DNA of 64,000 bases from assembly GCA_015680685.1 (NCBI GenBank), contig MNCI01038135.1:1-64000 (forward strand). Reading direction: 5' to 3'. Shown piece after piece: positions 56,600 through 64,000 of the stretch (positions within the stretch are counted from its first letter, which is position 1; every line of letters begins with the position of its first letter). The stretch comes from Gnetum montanum (lineage: Eukaryota > Streptophyta > Gnetopsida > Gnetales > Gnetaceae). Below the pieces are notes generated by a model. The model was not told the origin of the DNA. It saw only the letters and a program-made list of their open reading frames with translations, and did not search any database. The translations under genes and the position numbers were made by a program.

Positions 56600-57210
56600 A
56601 CCACATTCTCCACACCTTTTCAATCTACCATTGTGAGATTGAACTCTTGCAAAATCATGAGCCACTGTATGACATGGGGGCTTACCGTTGGTTTATTCAT
56701 TAGAAACAATATGGTGCTATGATCTGTATACATGAATACTTTATAGCCAAGCACATAGTGTTTGAACTTCTCTAAGGCAAACACCACTGCCATCAACTCT
56801 TTTTTTGTGGTGGTGTAGTTCAGCATTGCACCTGCAATGCTTCAACTTGCACAGTGAATGTAATATGGATGTTTTTGATCATCCATCTATGTAAGCACTG
56901 CCCCCAAAGAATAATTTGATGCATTAGTCATCACATGAAATGGTCTATACCAATTAGGTACTTGTAGAATTGGGGCTTCAACAAGCTTTTGCTTTAGTTG
57001 CTGAAATGTTGTTTCACATGCAGGGGTCCAGACGAACGATGCATCCTTCTTTGTTAATTCCACCAATGTCTTGGCAATTTTGGAAAAATTATAGATGAAG
57101 CATCGGTAGTAGTGAATATGACCCAAGAATGACCACACTTCTTTAATTGTTTTGGGTTGGCAGGTTATTCCTTGGATGACCATTATTTTTTTAAGGTCCA
57201 CATCGATTCC
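56600..57210 (-). pseudogene. D RNase H and RT connection
   Basis: 57201-56887 reads TIKEVWSFLGHIHYYRCFIY, LVELTKKDASFVWTPACE and FHVMTNASNYSLGAVLT (TDAS Asp is Asn, as in E1). 56826-56620 reads LNYTTTKKELMAVVFALEKF, FMYTDHSTILFLMNKP and EFNLTMVD. A frameshift with stops lies between. Confidence 0.9.
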
Positions 57211-58029
57211 TACTTTTAAAATATGGTGCCCTAAAACTATGCCTTCCTAGACCATAAGATGACTTTTTTGCCAATTAAGCTAGAGGTTTTTTTTGACACA
57301 TCTCCTTAACACCTAGTCAAGACAGTCCAGGGCTTGCTCAAACATAGCTCCATAGGTAAAAAGGTCACCCATGAAGACTTCTACCTTGTTGCTGATTTGT
57401 AATTGAAAAATGTTGAGAACTAATCATTCGAATGTGGTTGGGGCATTACATAGACTAAATGGCATCTGATAGTAAGCGAAAGTCCCCCAAGGACTTGTGA
57501 AAGTTATCTTTGCTTGGTCCTCTAGTGTAATCCAAATTTGGCTATAACCATTATAACCATCCAGAAAGCTATAATAGTTATGCCTAGAAATGGTGTCTAG
57601 CACTTAGTCAAAAAAAGGCAATGGAAAATGATCTTTGAAAGTTTCCATGTTGAGCAACCGGAAGTCAAAGCACACCTACCATTTGCCTTCTTTCTTGGGT
57701 ATGATCACGAGTGGACTGACCCACTCACTATCTGCCATATGATAGATGAATCCTACCTTGAGGATTTGTTCAGTGTCCTCTTTGACAATTTTCTTTAATT
57801 TGGGATTCAAACACCATTGTAGTTGTCATTTCAACTTAACAGCGAGGTCAGTGTATGTTCAGTGCTGGCATATTCTTGGATCTATTCTAGTGAGCTCAGT
57901 GTATATTCGATGCTAGAATATTCTTGGATCTATTCTTGGATCTTTAAGGGTATATTCTAGTGAATTACCCTTAAATATGTCCTTCAGGCGATGATGAATT
58001 TCAAAAAATTTATGTGCTATTTGGCATGT
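57211..58029 (-). pseudogene. D reverse transcriptase
   Basis: The minus strand reads CLNPKLKKIVKEDTEQILKV, SEWVSPLVIIPKKEGKW, VCFDFRLLNMETFKDHFPLP (motif A region), YSFLDGYNGYSQI, QMPFSLCNAPTTFE (57472-57427) and VEVFMGDLFTYG (57386-57352; motif C is M-G-D-L for M-D-D-F). The catalytic Asp pair is therefore broken. Just upstream, at 57855-57965, a segment coding an H-x-I-Y-T-E...DPRI motif is tandemly duplicated. The 5' part is separated from 60790 by N3. Confidence 0.85.
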
Positions 58030-58030
58030 G

Positions 58031-58045
58031 CCCCTCCCCCACGAC
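58031..58045 (-). promoter_or_regulatory. Polypurine tract of N3
   Basis: The minus strand reads AGTCGTGGGGGAGGGG, similar to AGTCATGGGGGTA of N2, but no LTR follows. Confidence 0.45.
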
Positions 58046-59635
58046 TAAGCTAAACACTCCGGGTTCAAGTAGGTTCAAACAGAATGAAAATCAGAGTACC
58101 AGCAAGCAAGTTATGGATACGAAAGTAAGGGATGCGTAATCGTGAGTCGTAAAGAGAAATTTGAAAAACTTCCCCTACGTGAACAGTTGCAAATGATGTT
58201 GATTAGCACAGGGGTGTCACGTATATATATTTTCATTGAAGTTAGGGCACTTAGAGAATGTACCGAATTTTTAAGATTTTTTTCTTTGAAATTGACGTTG
58301 TGAACTTAGGACATTGGGCGATTGTTAAGGGGTTCTAGGGTAATTTAATTAGTTCGAAAGGCACAAATAATTATAATGGTGTGGAGTTTATCAACAAGGA
58401 CCTCAGATGGGAGAAAAAGGCTATGTGATGGTTCATAGGAACATTAAATCAGAGGGATAATAATAAGGGAAAGAAAATCGTTGGGAATATGCTAAGGGTA
58501 ATAAATGGTGTGTGGAAGATGGGTCATGAGTGCAAATTACAAAAATTACGCAAGTGGGTCCTCCCTAAAGCAAGTTCCAACCTTTGATGCCCTTGTGTAA
58601 CCACACTTAAAAGTGTCCGTGGGCACTTGAAGGGTTAAATGTAATCCACACTAATTCCACAAAACACACACATGTAAATATCACTAGAATGAGGTAAGAA
58701 TTCTATGCTACATAAGACATGAGTTACAATTACATGAACAGCGAGATGAGACAGAAGACAGAAGGGGTTGTAGAGATTTGGACATGAGGTAACTGACCCA
58801 GGGCATAATGAATCCTACATGTAAAGCATGATTAAGGTGTCATTAACCCATCATTCCAAGCTCAGGACCAAGTCCATTCCTCTAGTCAGTGACATTGCAT
58901 TGTTTCATCCCATGATGAGCGACTATGAGAGTACCCAAACAACAAGGCGTATGATCACTTGGCATTTGGTTCAAGGGAGGAGTGATTTTTTCTTTGTGGC
59001 ACTTCTTTTTTTTTTTTGCTTTTCTTTTCTTTTGCTTTTCTTCTTTTTTTCTTTTTTCTTTTGATGAATTTAGAGAAGCCGCCAACCTTCAGGCATGGGT
59101 GCATGTCTTTCCAGTGGGATCCTCTAGAACAACATTGGATTTTTCACAGTGCCCTTTTGATTACTCTTACTCCCATTTTTCGTGAGATCTACAAGGATCT
59201 TAGTACAACCACGTTGCATGATAACTCCCATAGATGTCACCAAAGAGAATCCACAAGTCCCCTTGATGTCTCACCCTAATCATTCCCTCTTGATCCATCC
59301 TTCTTCATTCTGGGTATAATGAACAGGAAATTAATTTTAAGTTTTAATATTTTCAAGAATATCACTGTACCCTCAAACAGAACCTCTTATTTGTAGAATG
59401 GATGAGTGGGTGTAATGGGCTCACTGTCCACATAATTGATCACTCGAGACTTGATAACAACACACCTCAACCAACGAGCCACATGAGTGTTTTATTTGTA
59501 GATGAGATTACTTGTAAAAAGACAAAAATACCAAAAATACAAAAAGATAAAATAAGAAATTGAAAAATGAAAAACTAGAAAACAAAAATTGTAAAATTAA
59601 AGAAAATGAAAAATATTTAGTAATTCTGCTTGTTA
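58046..59635 (-). other. N3 3' noncoding region
   Basis: It matches N1 33180-34215 and 37731-38080 over most of its length. A polypyrimidine tract (+ strand) at 59000-59060 gives Phe-rich false frames. TCATTAACCC... aligns with the point where N2 entered N1. Confidence 0.65.
58546..58600 (-). promoter_or_regulatory. Conserved 3' stem-loop, N3 copy
   Basis: On the minus strand TTACACAAG pairs with CTTGCGTAA with one mismatch. Inner hairpin AGGTT-GG-AACTT (58583-58572) has one G-U pair. GGACCCA precedes the 3' arm. Confidence 0.6.
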
Positions 59636-59962
59636 TTAAATTGGGGGATACCCCCCAGAACTAAATGGTTGAGGATGGCGAGGATTAATAAATGAAAGAT
59701 GAGGATCCTTACATGTTGGAAATATTGGAACTCGGTCATACTTACCCCATTGGACTCCACACACTTGGTTATAGTAAGCATAGTGGGGCAATTTATGAGA
59801 TGTGGTTCTCGAATAAAGAGTTGACCCACTATGATATTTAGGACCGTAAGATGGTATGCAACGATCGGGATGTTGCCTCCCATGGCTATGTTCATTGGGC
59901 CGTATGGTTGTTGGAGTGTTAATTGGTGGCCCTGATGAAGTGACATGAGGTGTTGGATTCGA
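59636..59962 (-). pseudogene. N3 C-terminal ORF (matches N1 32422-33174)
   Basis: About 109 codons before the gap read SNPTPHVTSSGPPINTPTTI, RCIPSYGPKYHSGSTLYS, LPHYAYYNQVCGVQWGKYD and FSSGGYPPI. This follows the N1 frame end (INTPTTM, IPSYGHGCHSG, SHYAYFN) and continues about 45 codons farther because N1 has a stop. Conservation of the reading frame between two copies suggests a real protein end in the parent. Upstream is unknown because of the gap. Confidence 0.55.
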
Positions 59963-60480
59963 NNNNNNNNNNNNNNNNNNNNNNNNNNNNNNNNNNNNNN
60001 NNNNNNNNNNNNNNNNNNNNNNNNNNNNNNNNNNNNNNNNNNNNNNNNNNNNNNNNNNNNNNNNNNNNNNNNNNNNNNNNNNNNNNNNNNNNNNNNNNNN
60101 NNNNNNNNNNNNNNNNNNNNNNNNNNNNNNNNNNNNNNNNNNNNNNNNNNNNNNNNNNNNNNNNNNNNNNNNNNNNNNNNNNNNNNNNNNNNNNNNNNNN
60201 NNNNNNNNNNNNNNNNNNNNNNNNNNNNNNNNNNNNNNNNNNNNNNNNNNNNNNNNNNNNNNNNNNNNNNNNNNNNNNNNNNNNNNNNNNNNNNNNNNNN
60301 NNNNNNNNNNNNNNNNNNNNNNNNNNNNNNNNNNNNNNNNNNNNNNNNNNNNNNNNNNNNNNNNNNNNNNNNNNNNNNNNNNNNNNNNNNNNNNNNNNNN
60401 NNNNNNNNNNNNNNNNNNNNNNNNNNNNNNNNNNNNNNNNNNNNNNNNNNNNNNNNNNNNNNNNNNNNNNNNNNNNNNNN
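59963..60480. other. Assembly gap (518 N)
   Basis: All N. Expected content from N1: rest of the LTR, leader and gag; the N1 equivalent is longer, so the gap size may be wrong or the copy is deleted. Confidence 0.95.
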
Positions 60481-60789
60481 TGTCCAAGTACGTCACACTC
60501 GAATAAAGGATGTCGTACAATTACATTCACCACATTGCGGGCATACACTGGGAGGAGAAGGATTGAGAGAAAAATAGAACCAGAAACTAAAATCAAAACT
60601 TAACTCTAAAAATTAACTAACTAATGCCCAAAACCAAGTGTGCTACCTTTTATTTATAGGCTCACACCAGAACTGTGATATCGCAACCTCGATAACTAGG
60701 CTCTGATAACTGGGCCTGATAGACCATATCTTGTTTCAGGGCTCCGATAACTAGGCTCCGATAACTGGGCCTGACAGACCATGACTCAT
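60481..60789 (-). repeat. N3 LTR (5' part, runs into the gap)
   Basis: On the minus strand TGATGAGTCATGGTCTGTCA at 60789. U3 has GATAAC/GATATC-type repeats (60670-60780), TATA box CTATAAATAAA near 60649-60659, and R-U5 sequence TGTAATTGTACGACATCC near 60510 (N1: TGTAATTGTACGGAGCAT). Confidence 0.8.
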
Positions 60790-61042
60790 CAGCATTAATG
60801 ACAACCAACCTTCCATTTTTCAAGAATACATACTTCATCCCAGCCAATAGTGTCTTCAATTGAAGAGGTTCTTGTCTAAAATTGTCAAGAATCTCCAACT
60901 CTCCCCAATTGACATCATCATTTACTCCTTCACAGAGTTGGTGATGAACTTGCTCGAGTTCATCCATACTTGCAACATATTCATACGTGAGGTCCTCAGT
61001 AGGTTCCATGCATAATATATTGTTGCTATAATCAACTGTCAA
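60790..61042 (-). pseudogene. D pre-RT segment
   Basis: Open frame reading YEYVASMDELEQVHHQLCEG, WGELEILDNFRQEPLQLKTL and MKYVFLKNGRLVVINAD, where N3 starts. E1 has the same end (YAFLNNGKLVIINARLAPKQ), proving the interruption. It links protease and RT. Confidence 0.75.
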
Positions 61043-61111
61043 CCACTAGGTGCCTTCTTGTTTTATGGTTGCTGCATACAAACATCTTTGGATTTCAGCT
61101 TCTGGTGCACA

Positions 61112-61760
61112 CTACTTGCATGTAGAGATAGACGTTTGCTTTACTAACCATAACTTCTGCACACAATGGCACCCTGAATTGTTGTACATGATACATGGAA
61201 TCCTCTTCTTCTCAATCTTTCCAAATTCATTTTCTTTTGATATCTCCAAGGAAAGATCTCTAATGCTGATTTTAGCATCAACGGTGCTTAACCACGTCCT
61301 TCCCATAATAATTGGAAAGTTCCCCTTATAGTTCTCCACCTTGATTACTAGGAAGTTGACGAGATATGACCACCCACAAATGGTGGTTATGATGTCCTCT
61401 ACCAATCCCAATGGAACAGTGATGAACTAGTCTACCAGTTCTAGCTAGATGTTGCTCTTCTTCAAGGGAGGAAGGTTCCACATTGTGTACATCTGATGCG
61501 AAATCAAATTAACACCGAAACCAGAGTTAAGAAAATCTTTACAAGGTTCATTCCTAGCAATTTGCAAATATACTAGGGGACTCCTAGGATCAACTAACTT
61601 TTTGGGTAGGTTACCAGCTCGAATCCAATCAGATACATCATGGGTTAGCATTACAGTATAGATTCGAGGGGGATTTTGGTTTGAAGGGGACTTGGATAAA
61701 GATGTGACAAAGGAAGGTGGAGGAGCAAGGTCATCAACCACTGATGTGTCTGAGAGCTTT
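61112..61760 (-). pseudogene. D aspartic protease
   Basis: 61741-61445 reads PRIYTVMLTHDVSDWIRAGN, LPKKLVDPRSPLVYLQIARN and EPCKDFLNSGFGVNLISHQM. The catalytic D-S/L-G is N-S-G here, so the active-site Asp is Asn. 61411-61112 reads LVEDIITTICGWSYLVNFLV, NFPIIMGRTWLSTVDAKISI and EKKRIPCIMYN. One stop/frameshift between the parts. Confidence 0.85.
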
Positions 61761-62224
61761 GGTGGACTATGAGGTTGAAAAAAAGGTTTTTTCTTTGTTC
61801 ATGGTTCCGACCCTCTTGGTGGGTTAACCAGTTGCAGATTAACTACCCTTGTAGCATTTCTTTGCTATAGTTGGGCAAGCAATTCACCTTGCATGGATGG
61901 AGTAGGTGGTAGCTATGTAGGAGATGAAGGAGTAGGTGTAGGAATAGGAAGTGCATGAGGATAGTAGGTGGAATCCCTCCTTGGATAGGGTGATTGGTAT
62001 ACTTTAGGAGGGTAGTGGTGAGGTTGGTAAGTAGCAAGATGACCAAAGGAGTCCTGTGGAGATGAATGTTGCTAAACATAGTAACCATTGGGATCTGGTT
62101 GTTGGTAAGGGTACTACTATCTTGGAGGTGGCAATGCCCATGATTATAGTTGTTGCCACTATTAGTACAATTCATAGGACTGTGATGGAGATCCACTTGG
62201 ATAGTACTACTATGGTTGGTAGAA
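61761..62224 (-). pseudogene. D Pro/Tyr/Gln-rich gag-protease linker
   Basis: The minus strand, with stops, is rich in Pro, Tyr, Gln and Ser (e.g. YPYQQPDPNGYY, YPPKVYQSPYPRRDSTYYPH). This is the probable equivalent of the N1 Ser/Pro/His/Tyr-rich ORF. Another frame is open over 61843-62382 but is His/Leu-rich out-of-frame reading. Confidence 0.5.
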
Positions 62225-62407
62225 CTATTGAGGATTGCCTTGTGGATAAGGTAATCTTTTGGGTGTATTCCTTTGTGCAAGTCGTGGATGTAAGGCATAC
62301 ACCCCAGATTCGTGTAACTGTGACACAGTTGGATAACATCCCTTAGGATGTTCATACTGACAGACATCACACCCACCATCATAATCTAAGTCACTATCCG
62401 TAGCCAT
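62225..62407 (-). pseudogene. D gag zinc knuckle
   Basis: Reads MATDSDLDYDGGCDVCQYEH, then PKGCYPTVSQLHESGVYAL. C-x2-C-x3-H-x3-C, all four ligands present with shorter spacing than the standard CCHC. It binds RNA in retroelement gag proteins; the odd spacing is shared with N1 and E1. Confidence 0.7.
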
Positions 62408-63280
62408 TTTACCCTTAACCTTAGATATGGCACATTAATCTTCCTTACGTCTTTGGTGCTCATGCTTACCACTTTGCTCCTTGGACTCTTCAACAATTTT
62501 TAAGACAATCTGAAACCTATTGTCCATGGAGTCCCATAATTGGTCAACCTTAGCTATTATTTCAAATTGTAATTTCTGGAGTGGCAAGGTTTTCTGATCA
62601 GTCACCTCATCTTTGGTTAATTTATCCTCACTGTCACAAAATTGAAACCCCCTTTTGCAGAGAGAAGGATCCCTGCTGTATTCCTCTACACATTCTCATT
62701 TTCTCAGTTCTCCCTCCTCCTTAGCTACTTGCTCAATTAACTTTTGAATCTGATAGGCGCTTAACTCTGTTAATCTCCCTTGGGCATAGATGCCAAGGGT
62801 TTTTCTAGTTTTAGATTGCAACTCGTCTATGATATGGTGAAGCTAATCAAGCTGAGAGTATCCATGGCCAAGATACCTATGCAACAGATAGTAGTATTGG
62901 CTAATAGCATCATCCAAGGGCTCATGATTTCCTTGTTTCCACCCTTGAATATGCTTTCTTAGATTGGATACTTGAGAGTACGTTTGATATTTATCATTGA
63001 AAAATTCCAACATCGTACTCCACCGCCTGATTGATTCTAGTTCCAAGGATTGATACAAATTTTTTACTTCCTTTATGAGTTTCCTTGGAAATAATTTCAG
63101 CTTCTACCAGTTGTTCTCAATATTCTGCAAGGCACATGCATCTTGGAAGGCCTGGAGATGATTTTGCGGATCCACATCATATCCTCCCTCAAATTGAGGG
63201 ATGTTGTTCATGTCCAGCCTATTTATTCTACTATCCTTTACATGCCTTGTTGGAATAACTTTATTGCGAAGTGTTTACTC
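62408..63280 (-). pseudogene. D gag capsid region
   Basis: The minus strand reads MNNIPQFEGGYDVDPQNHLQ, FQDACALQNIENNW, then 63058-62843 WSTMLEFFNDKYQTYSQVSN, HIQGWKQGNHEPLDDAISQY and YLGHGYSQLD. A helical stretch LIEQVAKEEGELRK and a long Lys/Asp/Glu region to the knuckle follow. It is the retrotransposon gag capsid domain. One or two stops. Similarity to E1 ends at about 63280, so the N-terminal gag domain is lost. Confidence 0.85.
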
Positions 63281-63770
63281 ATATCATTTTACCTTGTTTA
63301 AATATTTGAGGTCTTAACACAAATCTGCTTTCCTTTCTATCTATTTCCATTGAATCTTGCTCTATTTCTAGTTTTCTTGTGGAACTATCTCTTTCTCTGG
63401 GAAAAATTAGAAGTAGATTCGCAAAGTTGTGCTCAAATGTTTTTGCAAAATTTTATTTGTTACAAGTAGGTATTATAAGGACCGCGTAGACTAGGCAATT
63501 GAACAAAATAGGAACTCTCAACAACTCACAGTACTTGGCAAAGTTGGCTGAATCTCTTCAAGATTAGTCATTTGTAGTTTACACAACGCAATCGTTTCAT
63601 ATTTCACAACCGCACACCACAACAGCACACACACATACTCACATTAACTACTGAGTCTATTTGGAGGTATCTGGGCCTTGGTGTTGCCAGAGACTAGCAA
63701 ACACCTAAATCTTGTTTGAAGACACTCATTGGTGGTTGCGTCCCAAACGGTCACCAACAATTACCTTCTG
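63281..63770. other. No recognisable gene
   Basis: Not similar to E1 upstream of gag. A TTGGTGTTGCCAGAGACTAG stretch at 63676-63697 looks like a + strand tRNA-Asp-type primer site but no + strand LTR ends next to it. A short CACACACA run lies near 63630. Confidence 0.4.
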
Positions 63771-64000
63771 AGTGCCCACAACATGGATTGAAGTAATTTT
63801 ATGGAGTTTTATTTAAGTGGAAGGTGGATTTGGATACTATTGTAGGATCGAAATAAAATCGAGATTTCTTCTCTCCATTGTAGCACTTGAATTAGCTTAA
63901 GTTTACTTTCGAGCATTTTACTTTGCATGTTGTTTATCTTTTGATATTTAAATGTTTAATATTTTATTCCATAGTAATGAAAGTAAGACCACTTCGAGCA
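63771..64000 (+). repeat. LTR fragment, E1-type, running off the window
   Basis: It matches 26448-26660 of the E1 5' LTR: GAGTGCCCACAACATGGATTG, then ATTGTAGCACTTGAAT, then AGACCACTTCGAGCA (GACCACTTTGAGCATAATG in E1). Plus orientation. Its partner is outside the window. Confidence 0.7.

Larger units (their letters stand above)
58030..60789 (-). mobile_element. N3: pol-less LTR element nested in D
   Basis: On the minus strand: LTR start TGATGAGTCATGG at 60789, LTR to the gap at 60481, N gap, gag-end ORF (59962-59636), 3' noncoding region with stem-loop and a GGGGGAGGGG tract at 58040-58031. It resembles N1 along its known length. No 3' LTR follows the purine tract; D sequence resumes directly. 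The gap may hide LTR and gag. Confidence 0.7.
52275..63280 (-). mobile_element. D: Ty3-type retrotransposon, minus strand, 5' end missing
   Basis: From right to left: gag (63280-62420), zinc knuckle, Pro/Tyr-rich linker, protease, pre-RT, N3 insertion, RT, RNase H, integrase, 3' noncoding region with stem-loop, pre-PPT, 3' LTR. The gag N-terminal part and the 5' LTR are absent; similarity to E1 stops at about 63280. It is inserted in the E1 3' LTR. It lacks ORF3. Confidence 0.85.

Noticed and set aside
59919-60603. Long open frames crossing 59963-60480
   Set aside because: Gap artefact; only the minus-strand end 59636-59962 is supported by N1.
61843-62382. 179-codon minus-strand frame rich in His/Leu
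   Set aside because: Out-of-frame reading of the Pro/Tyr/Gln-rich gag-protease linker; the flanking in-frame domains are in another frame.
63676-63697. TTGGTGTTGCCAGAGACTAG as a + strand primer site
   Set aside because: No LTR end precedes it and D runs on the other strand; noted only as a possible relic.
1-64000. CRISPR arrays, operons, bacterial genes
   Set aside because: Splice sites, LTR/LINE content and codon decay show plant nuclear DNA; no such structures were seen.

Overview
This window is eukaryotic nuclear DNA from a large, repeat-rich land plant. The only recognisable host gene is the 3' end of a front-end (cytochrome-b5-type) fatty acyl desaturase on the + strand at 9064-9497: three short exons with canonical splice sites, covering the third histidine box and a natural stop codon. 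Front-end desaturases of this type are well known in gymnosperms and non-seed plants and patchy in flowering plants. With the density of old nested LTR elements this makes a gymnosperm (or fern/lycophyte-like) genome the best guess. That is an inference, not a demonstration.

Almost everything else is decayed mobile DNA. From left to right: a degenerate minus-strand LINE (about 2.64-5.48 kb); two minus-strand remnants of a Glu/Gln-rich coiled-coil protein ending in a J-domain-like HPD segment (1.16-2.09 kb and 6.41-7.94 kb); the desaturase 3' exons; an old minus-strand LTR element with an initiator-Met tRNA primer site (10.17-14.98 kb); a cluster of tRNA-like SINE heads (15.05-15.79 kb); a minus-strand element remnant E2 with its 3' LTR (16.34-21.2 kb) that runs into a long inverted repeat (20.8-22.0 kb); a minus-strand Ty3 gag remnant (22.0-23.5 kb); and an LTR-like segment holding a phased array of a 9-bp motif (23.5-24.3 kb).

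The right-hand 40 kb is a Russian doll of related Ty3-type elements. All have LTRs running TGATRA...TYATCA, a tRNA-Asp-like primer site, a conserved pre-PPT block and, where intact, a conserved 3' noncoding stem-loop. Element E1 (26.1-52.3 kb, + strand, about 13 kb without insertions) has the order LTR, gag, protease, RT, RNase H, integrase, spacer, an extra coiled-coil ORF3, LTR. A tandem partial copy, E0, lies upstream and shares its first LTR. E1's protease region is split by N1 (29.9-39.9 kb, + strand), a pol-less relative. N1 is split by N2 (34.2-37.7 kb, - strand) with a perfect 5-bp target duplication. E1's RT/RNase H junction is split by an unclassified 3.2-kb insert (41.66-44.86 kb) with a 12-bp duplication. 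E1's 3' LTR is broken by element D (52.3-63.3 kb, - strand), whose pol is in turn broken by N3 (58.0-60.8 kb, - strand, pol-less). The window ends inside another LTR of the same group.

All coding regions except the desaturase exons carry stops and frameshifts; none looks able to make a full protein. Two assembly gaps (35551-35757, 59963-60480) and two single Ns (14976, 37959) limit the reading. The most interesting signals are the conserved 3' stem-loop shared by several element lineages, the extra ORF3 between integrase and the 3' LTR, the HPD-bearing coiled-coil remnants, and the periodic motif arrays in the LTR promoters.
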